NCBI GenBank assembly: GCA_013215025.1
Contig: JABSRR010000092.1
Location: 1-15,444 of the forward strand
From: Pseudomonadales bacterium
GTDB lineage: Bacteria > Pseudomonadota > Gammaproteobacteria > Pseudomonadales > DT-91
Direction: 5' to 3'
DNA length: 15,444 nucleotides
Shown here piece by piece: positions 7,800 to 14,925 of the stretch. Numbering within the stretch: the first letter of the stretch is position 1; each line of letters opens with the position of its first letter. Under the pieces are notes generated by a model that was not told the origin of the DNA, ran no database searches, and saw only the letters and a program-made list of their open reading frames with translations. Made by a program: the position numbers and the translations under genes.

Positions 7800-9094
7800 T
7801 AACGAAGTGGATGATAGGAGTGGCGCTAACGGCCAGCTTGATGATAACTGCCCCGTTAAATATTGCCTATCCAATAGATGGTTATGAAGATACTGGTATT
7901 CGCAGAGTCGAGGGCTACCGTCGCATAACGGCTGGTGAAATACCAGGAACAAAGCTGCCGCAAGGTGGCCGGCTAAATACCGCAGCGGTTGACTTGAGGC
8001 TGACCCAGCAGATGCAATCAGGTCTGCCTGTAGTTGATCAACAATTGTCTCAAGAAATTAAACAATTACTGGGTAAAGACGCTGCGCATTATGGACTGGC
8101 GCTGCTCGATTATTCAGATCCAAATAATATGGTCTATGCAGAGGTTAATGCGGATTATCGGCAGAACGTTGGTAGCGTGGGTAAATTAGTTGGTGCATTG
8201 GGTTTTTTTCAGGCCTTGGCTGATGTTTATCCCACTGATATTGATAAACGCGCAGCATTATTAAAATCGACCATTGTCACAGCTGATCAATTCTCCCAAC
8301 GTGATACACATTCAATTAAGGTGTTTGATCCAGCCACGAATATTATGCATCGTCATAGTATGAAGATTGGTGAAACCGGTAATTTATGGGAATATCTCGA
8401 TTGGATGTTGTCGGTTAGCTCAAATGCCGCCGCTGCGATGATCATGCGCGAGGCCATGCTCATTCGGCATTTCAAAACGGCATACCCCGTAGATGACAGT
8501 CAAATACAAGCTTTTTTCCGCGATACGGATAAGGCAACCTTGACCGCCTTGTATAAAGAAACCTTTTGGCAACCGATTGAGCGAAACGGCATCAGTATTG
8601 ATGAACTGCGTCAGGGTAGCTTCTTTACACGTTCGGGCAAAGCGGCGGTTTATGGCGGTGGTTTAAGTTACGGTACGGCTAAATCTTTGATGCAGTTAAC
8701 CTTAAAAATGGAGCAAGGTCAGCTGGTAGACCGCTGGAGTAGCTTGCAACTTAAGCGCCTACTTTACATGACAGAACGGCGTATTCGCTATGCATCGGCG
8801 CCTGCGCTAAACGCTGCGGCGGTGTATTTTAAATCGGGCTCCTTGTATAGCTGTAAGCCCGAGCCAGGGTTTAGCTGCGGTAAATACCAGGGTAATGTGA
8901 AAAATTATATGAATTCACTCGCGATTATTGAAAGTCCGGCTGCCAAGCCTGAATTACAATATTCTGTGGCGTTAATCTCAAACGTGCTCAAAGTCAACTC
9001 TGCTGTTGCACACCAAACCCTGGCAATGCGCATTCATCGACTTTTAGAAAAGCGTCATGCTGAACAAAGCACCACGGTGGCGAAAAGCCTTTGA
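7796..9094 (+). CDS. Second exported SxxK serine enzyme of the beta-lactamase/penicillin-binding fold
   Basis: 432 residues, longer than a class A beta-lactamase (~290). The start ATG overlaps the TGA of the dikinase gene in ATGA, so translation is probably coupled. The N-terminus is hydrophobic (residues ~5-24) and looks like a signal peptide. Active-site motifs: S127-V-G-K130, S208-S-N210 and K346-S-G-S349. Residues ~25-90 form a polar extension before the fold. There are extra segments between the second and third motifs (about 215-300), and after the KSG motif an insertion bounded by C353 and C361, the only two cysteines, probably a disulfide. No Glu166 equivalent was identified. It is clearly diverged from the first serine enzyme rather than a recent duplicate. 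A substrate related to peptidoglycan stem peptides is the natural guess, but either enzyme could have been recruited to other acyl or peptide chemistry. Confidence 0.8.
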   Translation: MITKWMIGVALTASLMITAPLNIAYPIDGYEDTGIRRVEGYRRITAGEIPGTKLPQGGRLNTAAVDLRLTQQMQSGLPVVDQQLSQEIKQLLGKDAAHYGLALLDYSDPNNMVYAEVNADYRQNVGSVGKLVGALGFFQALADVYPTDIDKRAALLKSTIVTADQFSQRDTHSIKVFDPATNIMHRHSMKIGETGNLWEYLDWMLSVSSNAAAAMIMREAMLIRHFKTAYPVDDSQIQAFFRDTDKATLTALYKETFWQPIERNGISIDELRQGSFFTRSGKAAVYGGGLSYGTAKSLMQLTLKMEQGQLVDRWSSLQLKRLLYMTERRIRYASAPALNAAAVYFKSGSLYSCKPEPGFSCGKYQGNVKNYMNSLAIIESPAAKPELQYSVALISNVLKVNSAVAHQTLAMRIHRLLEKRHAEQSTTVAKSL

Positions 9095-10509
9095 GTACGC
9101 TAGCAAAATCGCCACTGGAGCGTTTTTTTTCAATATTCTCTGATGTTAGGTCAGGAGAAGGCAACACCGTTTTATTGTTGTCTGCGAATGTGTTTTTCAT
9201 TCTGTTAGCGTACTACATGATTAAGCCCGTTCGAGAAGGTTGGATCGCAATATCTGATATTCCTGGCATCAGTAAAGTCGAGGTCAAAGCCTACTCCAGC
9301 TTCTTACAAAGCGTGTTGTTACTGTTTATTGTGGGCTGGTATGCCAAGTTGTCAGACAAGCTAGATAAGCTTGTACTATTCCGCTGGGCAACCTTGTTTT
9401 GTATTTCGAATATTGTGATTTTCTGGTTGCTGCAGCCTGATTTTATTATTGCTAAGTCTGCCTGGATTGGCTTCGCTTATTACCTCTGGGTTGGTATGTT
9501 TGGCGTGTTTGTGGTTGCCCAGTTTTGGACGTTTTGTGCCGATTTATTTACCAGCGATACTGGTAACCGTTTGATGCCGGTCATCGCGATAGGCGCGACC
9601 TCGGGTGCTGTCATTGGCTCATGGCTAGTTTCTGCTTTATTGCATACTAGCTGGTTCAACAGTGATTATTTGTTAGTGTTAGCGACTGTGCCTTTACTAG
9701 CCTCGATTTTTTTAATGCAGCAGGTAGGGCGACAATCACAGCAACACACTGCAAAAGCCTCAGCGATTGAGCCAGCTAAGCTCTGGGTAGGCGTAAAGTT
9801 GATTTGTAATAGCCGTTTTTTACTGCTCGCTGCCGTGGTAACAGTGCTATCAAACTGGGTTAATACTAATGGTGAGAATCTACTGTTCTCTGTGGTGCAG
9901 GTATTTTTACAGCAGCAAGCCATTGTTGAACAAATTAGCAGTCCTGCGGCAGTGAACAGTTTTATTAATACTGGCACCACTGCTTTTTATGGCGACTTCT
10001 TTTTTTGGGTTAACTTGTTCGCCTTATTACTGCAGGCGTTTGTCGCGTCGAGACTGTTAAAATATGGTGGCTTTGCTGCTGTATTATTATTGCTGCCGGT
10101 GATTGCGATTGCTTCATATGTGATTATCTTTTTGGCACCGGTGTTATATATCGTTAAAGTAATGAAAATCTTGGAAAATGCTACCGATTACTCCATTAAC
10201 AACACGTCTCGACAGGTGCTGTGGTTACCTATTGCAAGCCAAACTAAATTTCATGCCAAACCGGCAATTGATACACTTTATTGCCGCTTGGGCGATGGTT
10301 TAGCCGCTTTGACCGTATTTCTAGGTGTGCATGTGTATATTATTCCTCTGAAGTACTTAATTGCTTTTAATCTTGCTTTAGTCGTGCTGTGGTTAATGTC
10401 AGCGGTTGCGCTGGCCATACATTATAAACGTCTTGTACAGAGCAATGATGGACCAAAGCAGCCACCAGCAATCAATAATGAAAACATACTTTCACAAAGT
10501 ACAGGGTGA
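9091..10509 (+). CDS. ATP/ADP translocase family (NTT/Tlc) nucleotide carrier, inner membrane
   Basis: 472 residues with about 11-12 hydrophobic segments, near the ~500 residues of Tlc/Npt carriers. Family marks are Y-Y-M-I-K-P-V-R-E-G-W in the first membrane segment (~41-51) and E-N-A-T-D-Y-S-I-N-N-T-S-R-Q followed by L-P-I-A-S-Q-T-K-F-H-A-K and I-D-T-L-Y-C-R-L-G-D (~362-403), which is the most conserved part of nucleotide transport proteins. Members exchange ATP for ADP or move other nucleotides; they are best known from Rickettsia, Chlamydia and plastids, with poorly studied relatives in free-living bacteria. The start is TTG at 9091, overlapping the previous TGA as TTGA. The next in-frame ATG (residue 43) would cut off the first membrane segment. 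Translational coupling to the upstream enzymes suggests it serves the exported dikinase; the direction and the nucleotide are inference. Confidence 0.85.
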   Translation: MSTLAKSPLERFFSIFSDVRSGEGNTVLLLSANVFFILLAYYMIKPVREGWIAISDIPGISKVEVKAYSSFLQSVLLLFIVGWYAKLSDKLDKLVLFRWATLFCISNIVIFWLLQPDFIIAKSAWIGFAYYLWVGMFGVFVVAQFWTFCADLFTSDTGNRLMPVIAIGATSGAVIGSWLVSALLHTSWFNSDYLLVLATVPLLASIFLMQQVGRQSQQHTAKASAIEPAKLWVGVKLICNSRFLLLAAVVTVLSNWVNTNGENLLFSVVQVFLQQQAIVEQISSPAAVNSFINTGTTAFYGDFFFWVNLFALLLQAFVASRLLKYGGFAAVLLLLPVIAIASYVIIFLAPVLYIVKVMKILENATDYSINNTSRQVLWLPIASQTKFHAKPAIDTLYCRLGDGLAALTVFLGVHVYIIPLKYLIAFNLALVVLWLMSAVALAIHYKRLVQSNDGPKQPPAINNENILSQSTG

Positions 10510-10515
10510 TAGCTC

Positions 10516-11268
10516 TTGAGATATTTTATTCAGTCTTTTTTTAGCCAGCTTGTTTATACCCTCGGTGCTATATCATTGTGGCTGGGATTTACTGTGCAGC
10601 TTAGCTATGCGCAGGAGAATCTTTCGGCCGACGCTAAGCATCAGTTCGTGCACGTTGAAGTTCAAAATGTGCAGCTTGAACTGCAAGGTGTCAGTGATGC
10701 ACTGCAGTCACTTGAACAGCGCCTGATTGCGATGACTGTGGCAATGGAAAAGTTAGCCGCTAGTGGTGGTACCCTAACAGAGCAAGATCAGCTATTACTG
10801 TCACAGCTGCGCAAGAATCTAACCGATACCAGCACTGCGCTTAAATACCAGGTGGAACAACTGCCGAATGATGCGGAAAAACTTCATGCCTATTTAAATA
10901 CTTTGAGTAGTAGTTTACAGCAGTTACAGATCAGTCTCGCGAATTTTTTACTTACCTATCCTGAAGTATTTCAGTCGATGCAAGACAATGTCAATGCCAG
11001 CATTAACCATGGATTCACCTGGTTAATTGTGGTGATGCTGGTAATTGTGCTGTTATTGCTTAGCCTGATTGTGATTGGCATCAAATTATTCTACCGTCAG
11101 GTTATGCAGCCGTTAATGCATTGCATTGATACGCTGGCTAAGTTTCCTGCGCAGCAACAGCAAACAGCCGAGCTAATGCAGGACATCACCGAGCGATTAG
11201 CACAGCTGCAATCTGAAACAAAAACTATTCCCAAGACTATTGAGAAAAATTCAACTGACGAGCAATAA
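10516..11268 (+). CDS. Signal-peptide, coiled-coil, single-span membrane protein of unknown function
   Basis: 250 residues, starting at TTG 10516 with an SD-like AGGGTGA that includes the stop codon of the carrier gene (gap 6 bp). Residues 1-32 are a signal peptide with probable cleavage after S-Y-A. Residues ~40-160 are heptad-like and rich in Q, L, E and S, so a long periplasmic coiled coil is likely. Residues ~168-193 are a strongly hydrophobic span, followed by K/R residues, then a tail of about 55 residues with a second short amphipathic helix. Topology would be periplasmic N-terminus and cytoplasmic C-terminus; the only cysteine (in L-M-H-C-I-D) is on the cytoplasmic side. I recognise no family. 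Its place next to the carrier suggests a scaffold tying periplasmic enzymes to the membrane, or a signal relay. A mechanosensitive-channel-like or chemoreceptor-like fragment was considered, but no diagnostic domain is present. Confidence 0.75.
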   Translation: MRYFIQSFFSQLVYTLGAISLWLGFTVQLSYAQENLSADAKHQFVHVEVQNVQLELQGVSDALQSLEQRLIAMTVAMEKLAASGGTLTEQDQLLLSQLRKNLTDTSTALKYQVEQLPNDAEKLHAYLNTLSSSLQQLQISLANFLLTYPEVFQSMQDNVNASINHGFTWLIVVMLVIVLLLLSLIVIGIKLFYRQVMQPLMHCIDTLAKFPAQQQQTAELMQDITERLAQLQSETKTIPKTIEKNSTDEQ

Positions 11269-11305
11269 TTTTTTGTTTCGAATAAAACGTGCTTGGTAGT
11301 ATTTG

Positions 11306-12040
11306 ATGTCAGTGACTGTAAAAGGTAATTCTCGAGAAGCCAATTGTATTGATTGGTTGCGCTTTCTCGCCATAGTGTTAATGATTTTCTATCACTTCTT
11401 ATGGGATTTGAAACTCTTTGATATTATTGCACCCTACTTTTTTTATTCCAACCTTGTTCAGTTTTTCGGGCGATTGTGTCTTTTTCTATTTCTTTTCTGT
11501 GTCGGTTTTAGTTTTTCTTTTTCTCATTCAAACCACGTTGATTGGTCAGCTTTCTTCAGGCGATTGATTAAGTTAAGCCTTGTTGCACTGTCGATTTCGT
11601 TACTCACTTTTCTCTCAATGCCGAGTAAATTTATATATTTTGGCATTATCCATCATATCGTTTTTGCAAGTATTGTTTTAATAGTCATGGTGAGGCATCG
11701 TTTGCTTGCCTTTATTATAGGTGTATATGTATTCGCGCCTTACCTACTCGCTAATAGTATTGAATGCAATGCTGAATGGGCGCGTTTTTTCCCGTTGCTA
11801 CAATCCAATTGTTATTATCCTAAATACTGGCTATTTCGATCTACCGTCGATTATATTAACCCTTTGCCTTGGCTTGGCTGCAGTTTGATTGGCTTAGGCT
11901 TCAGCTATTTTGGTGTTTTACAGAAAATAGCTGTGCCAAATTATCCGTTGGTCAAGTTTCTAAGTCAGCATTCCTTGATCATTTATATAATACATCAGCC
12001 TTTATTACTGGCCATTGTTTATACTTTAACCAAGTTTTAA
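11306..12040 (+). CDS. DUF1624 / HGSNAT-like transmembrane acetyltransferase
   Basis: 244 residues, mostly membrane-embedded (about seven spans). Family marks are C-I-D-W-L-R-F-L-A-I-V-L-M-I-F-Y-H30 with W-D-L in the first span, Y-F-G-I-I-H-H-I in the middle, L-F-R-S-T-V-D-Y followed by L-P-W-L-G, and Y-I-I-H-Q-P-L-L-L near the end. The human relative, heparan-alpha-glucosaminide N-acetyltransferase, takes acetyl from cytosolic acetyl-CoA and transfers it across the membrane to a terminal glucosamine, using a histidine. Bacterial DUF1624 proteins are shorter and their substrates are mostly unknown. ATG 11306 was chosen over the adjoining TTG 11303; neither has a strong SD (GGTAG lies upstream). 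It follows the coiled-coil gene by 37 bp with no visible terminator between them, so it is probably in the same operon and may modify an envelope glycan. Confidence 0.8.
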   Translation: MSVTVKGNSREANCIDWLRFLAIVLMIFYHFLWDLKLFDIIAPYFFYSNLVQFFGRLCLFLFLFCVGFSFSFSHSNHVDWSAFFRRLIKLSLVALSISLLTFLSMPSKFIYFGIIHHIVFASIVLIVMVRHRLLAFIIGVYVFAPYLLANSIECNAEWARFFPLLQSNCYYPKYWLFRSTVDYINPLPWLGCSLIGLGFSYFGVLQKIAVPNYPLVKFLSQHSLIIYIIHQPLLLAIVYTLTKF

Positions 12041-12055
12041 GCTGCGTTTTTTTGA

Positions 12056-12060
12056 AGAGG
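12056..12060 (+). promoter_or_regulatory. Shine-Dalgarno AGAGG that fixes the start of the channel gene
   Basis: AGAGG ends 6 nt before ATG 12067. The frame is open upstream to an ATG at 11869, but that extension overlaps the acetyltransferase in another frame and is not membrane-protein-like, so 12067 is the real start. Confidence 0.8.
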
Positions 12061-12066
12061 TATCAA

Positions 12067-12879
12067 ATGCAGAGTTATCTATTACAGAATAAATTTGAGC
12101 AATTGCGCTCTAATAAGCTGTTTGAGCTTTTTGTGATCGCAGTCATTATTTTTTCTGCCCTCGTCGTCGGTGCTAAGACCTATGCAATACCCGCGGGTCT
12201 GTATCAAATAGTCACGCTATTAGATGGTTTTATTACACTGTTTTTCTTGTTTGAAATTCTGGTGCGTTTTCTCGCCGAGCCGCAAAAGCGACGTTTCTTT
12301 TTTAATTTTTGGAATAGTTTTGACACCTTGATTGTGTTGGTGAGCCTGATACCCATCGATAATAGTGAGATGGCGGTAGTGGGTCGTCTGATAAGAATAT
12401 TTAGAGTGCTGCGCATGGTGTCAATGATTCCTGAACTGCGTTTATTAATAAGCTCCTTGGTTCGCGCTTTACCGCAGTTAGGCTATGTCTTATTGCTAAT
12501 GTTTATAATTTTTTATATTTATGCGGCAATTGGCGCGACACTGTTTGCCCCAATCAATCCGGTACTGTGGGGTGATATCAGCATTGCTATGCTCACCTTA
12601 TTTCGCATCATGACCTTTGAAGATTGGACGGATGTGATGTATGAAACTATGGCTGTTTATGGCTTTAGCTGGTTTTATTATTTAAGCTTTATCTTTTTTA
12701 CCGCATTCGCATTTCTCAATATGGTAATTGGGATTGTCGTTAACTCCTTAGAGACTGAACACGCGCAACAGCGTCATGATGAGCAGGGGGAGCCGACTTT
12801 GCTTGAGCTGCAAGAAGAGATACGCAGCCTTAAAGTGCTGATTCAGCATCAAGCTAAGCGCAATCCGCCATCAACATGA
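12067..12879 (+). CDS. One-domain voltage-gated cation channel (NaChBac/NavAb family) with Ca-type filter
   Basis: 270 residues, the usual size of bacterial one-domain channels, which assemble as tetramers in the inner membrane. S1-S3 lie in residues ~18-100. S4 carries four gating arginines every third residue (R107, R110, R113, R116). S5 follows at ~130-155. The pore helix leads into the filter T183-F-E-D-W-T-D189. S6 (~205-230) contains A-F-L-N-M-V-I-G-I-V-V-N. A cytoplasmic tail ends in a heptad-like coiled coil (L-L-E-L-Q-E-E-I-R-S-L-K-V-L). Classical sodium members read T-L-E-S-W-(S/A)-x. Here acidic residues occupy the positions changed to Asp when NavAb was engineered into the calcium-selective CavAb, so calcium permeation is predicted. 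It lies 26 bp after the acetyltransferase; its 3' end overlaps the convergent reductase gene by 31 bp. Confidence 0.92.
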   Translation: MQSYLLQNKFEQLRSNKLFELFVIAVIIFSALVVGAKTYAIPAGLYQIVTLLDGFITLFFLFEILVRFLAEPQKRRFFFNFWNSFDTLIVLVSLIPIDNSEMAVVGRLIRIFRVLRMVSMIPELRLLISSLVRALPQLGYVLLLMFIIFYIYAAIGATLFAPINPVLWGDISIAMLTLFRIMTFEDWTDVMYETMAVYGFSWFYYLSFIFFTAFAFLNMVIGIVVNSLETEHAQQRHDEQGEPTLLELQEEIRSLKVLIQHQAKRNPPST

Positions 12880-13613
12880 ATGGTCTCACCATGAATATAG
12901 TCATTGTGCAAAAGAAAGCGGGCGGTTGACGCTATAGCCGATGTATTGCCCAGTTTATGTAACGGAATTTTATCCAATAAAGCCTGCTGTTCCTGATTAT
13001 CCAGTGCGGCTGTCTGTGGTTCAGGCCATAAAATGGCCCCGGGCGCGATAGCATTTACGCGAACATGCGGCGCAAAACTGAGGGCCATATTTTCAGTTAA
13101 CATTTTCAGTGCAGCTTTGCTGGTGCTGTAGGCGTCAAAACCATATTGCGGTTTGCTCGCGTAAACGTCTAACATATTGATAATACAGCCGCCGTTTTTC
13201 TCAAGGCTTGGTCGCATGGCCTGAGAAATAATCCAGGGTGCCAACATATGCATCGCGATATGCGTGTTAAAATGCTCCACATCAATATGCCTTAGATTAC
13301 TCTCTGTTGCAGGCGTTTTGTGATAAATAGATGCATTATTGATCACAGCAAATATAGCGAGCTCCTGTGCAATGATGTGATTACACATCGCCTGTGTTGC
13401 TTCATTATTTCGCAGATCGGCTGCAATAATTCGGCAAGAGTCTGCTCGCTGTTGATTCAGTTTGCTTTGAATCGCGGCTGCAGCCGCATGGCTTTGATGA
13501 TAATGCAGCATGATGCAGTATCCATCTGCATGAATCGATTCGACCAGGCGTTGTCCAAGTCGTTTAGCCGCGCCAGTCACGAGCACCCACTGGTCTTTTT
13601 TACTCTGGTTCAC
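12849..13613 (-). CDS. folM: Pteridine reductase of the SDR superfamily (FolM-like dihydromonapterin/dihydrofolate reductase)
   Basis: 254 residues of the short-chain dehydrogenase fold. The nucleotide-binding motif is T13-G-A-A-K-R18-L-G, the T-G-x-x-x-R-x-G form typical of NADPH-dependent pteridine reductases (PTR1, FolM). N92-N-A-S, the catalytic Y162-S-T-S-K166 and a C-terminal H-V-D-G-G are also present. The usual catalytic Ser is replaced by Asp149 in I-N-M-L-D-V-Y, again as in pteridine reductases. Expected reaction: NADPH reduction of dihydromonapterin (cofactor of phenylalanine hydroxylase in many proteobacteria) or dihydrofolate, in the cytoplasm. Start GTG 13613 lies inside the end of cca (14-nt overlap) with AGG 8 nt upstream, implying coupled translation. 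Its 3' end runs 31 bp into the convergent channel gene. The exact substrate is not certain; other SDRs also use this fold. Confidence 0.8.
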   Translation of the reverse strand: MNQSKKDQWVLVTGAAKRLGQRLVESIHADGYCIMLHYHQSHAAAAAIQSKLNQQRADSCRIIAADLRNNEATQAMCNHIIAQELAIFAVINNASIYHKTPATESNLRHIDVEHFNTHIAMHMLAPWIISQAMRPSLEKNGGCIINMLDVYASKPQYGFDAYSTSKAALKMLTENMALSFAPHVRVNAIAPGAILWPEPQTAALDNQEQQALLDKIPLHKLGNTSAIASTARFLLHNDYIHGETIHVDGGLRLA

Positions 13614-14919
13614 GCTGGTTACCTAATATACGTTCTTGAAGGGTTTGTATTGCCTGGCAGCGCAGTTGATCAAGCTTGTCGCCGATTATTTTGCCGCCTT
13701 GTTTTAGCGTCTCAGCATCTAGCATGGCAGCTTTACATGCTGCTGCCGCAGCAAAGCACTGGTTTAAAAAAGTAGCTGCTTTGTATTCAATATCACTATC
13801 AGCATGTTGAGTGTGGAAGTCAGCCTCACAAAGCATTAAAAACAGTTGAAGCTTATGCGGGTCTCTAAAGGCATCCAGCGTTTTCAGCAGCTGTAAAACA
13901 GTCTCTGCGTCTTGCTCAATAATACTGTGGCATTGTTGATAATGTTGACTACAAAGCAGCGCTAAAGTTTGAGTCGAACTGGCTACGCGCAGCCGCTGAC
14001 AAAGCTGGCTTATATAGTCTGTAGAGTCCGCCTCAGCTTGATTTCCCACCTTGCTTGTTAAGCTATGCTTGTTATTTAGTAAATATGTTAGGCAGCAAAA
14101 CAACAGGTCGATATGCTGTTTTTGGTTTAGCGGGCTTTCGAGCGACTGTATCAGCCGCTTTGCTTGCATAAGCGTTGCCAGTGGCTGCTGAGCTTTTGTG
14201 GATATCGGCGAAATCGAAGCGTCTAGTTGTTCAATATGGCTGATCTGCGCTAATGGCAATGAATTGAAAAATAACTCATCTAGCTCAGGAAATAACTGGC
14301 CTAATGCACCGCAGTGCTGCAAGCTTAGAAAAAAGTAATGCGCCGATGGGCTAAGTAGGGCTTTCTGTGTTTCTTGCCATACACGTTCGATGCTTAATGT
14401 TTGCAGCTCACCCGATTTAGCAATCTGCTGCATTAAAGCTAAGGTTTCTGGCGCAATTTGAAAGCCCAGATGCGCAAATCGTGCATGAAACCGAGCTACT
14501 CGCAGTACTCGCAGTGGGTCCTCTGAAAATGCTGCCGAGACATGCCGTAGAATTTTGTTACTGAGATCAGCTTGACCGTTATAGGGGTCAATTAATTCAC
14601 CATGCTGATTTTTTGCTATGGCATTAATCGTGAGGTCACGTCGTTGCAGATCTTGCTCTAAGCTAACCGTAGGATCATAGAAGCAGGCAAAACCATCATG
14701 GCCAGAGCCGATTTTTCTTTCCTGTCGCGCGAGAGCATATTCTTGTTTGGTTTCAGGGTGTAAAAATACCGGAAAGTCTTTACCCACCTGCTGAAAACCA
14801 CGATCTAACATGTCTTGAACTGTATGGCCGACAACGACCCAGTCCAAGTCAGCACCTTCAATGCCTAGCAGTTGATCACGAACCGCACCACCAACAAGAT
14901 AATATTCTAACGGTTGCAT
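13600..14919 (-). CDS. cca: CCA-adding tRNA nucleotidyltransferase, class II, lacking the HD phosphohydrolase residues
   Basis: 439 residues (E. coli enzyme: 412). The nucleotidyltransferase head has G10-G-A-V-R-D15, the metal-binding pair D24-L-D26, and the conserved L-Q-R-R-D95-L-T-I-N-A with nucleotide selection by E133-D-P-L-R-V-L-R-V-A-R-F. The enzyme restores or builds the 3' CCA end of tRNAs from CTP and ATP in the cytoplasm. Many gammaproteobacterial homologues have a C-terminal HD domain with 2',3'-cyclic phosphodiesterase activity. Here the region that should contain H-D reads C-C-L277-T278-Y-L-L, and no H-T motif precedes it, so that activity is probably lost. Residues ~280-439 are diverged and helical. 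The gene follows apaH by a few bases and overlaps the reductase start by 14 nt. The SD of the ATG at 14919 is weak. Confidence 0.93.
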   Translation of the reverse strand: MQPLEYYLVGGAVRDQLLGIEGADLDWVVVGHTVQDMLDRGFQQVGKDFPVFLHPETKQEYALARQERKIGSGHDGFACFYDPTVSLEQDLQRRDLTINAIAKNQHGELIDPYNGQADLSNKILRHVSAAFSEDPLRVLRVARFHARFAHLGFQIAPETLALMQQIAKSGELQTLSIERVWQETQKALLSPSAHYFFLSLQHCGALGQLFPELDELFFNSLPLAQISHIEQLDASISPISTKAQQPLATLMQAKRLIQSLESPLNQKQHIDLLFCCLTYLLNNKHSLTSKVGNQAEADSTDYISQLCQRLRVASSTQTLALLCSQHYQQCHSIIEQDAETVLQLLKTLDAFRDPHKLQLFLMLCEADFHTQHADSDIEYKAATFLNQCFAAAAACKAAMLDAETLKQGGKIIGDKLDQLRCQAIQTLQERILGNQREPE

Positions 14920-14925
14920 GATTTA

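Noticed and set aside
11869-12066. An N-terminal extension of the channel starting at ATG 11869
   Set aside because: It overlaps the acetyltransferase gene in another frame; ATG 12067 has a good SD and gives the usual channel length.
13320-13775. A 151-codon plus-strand frame opposite folM and cca
   Set aside because: It is antisense to two well-supported genes and shows no family resemblance or SD.
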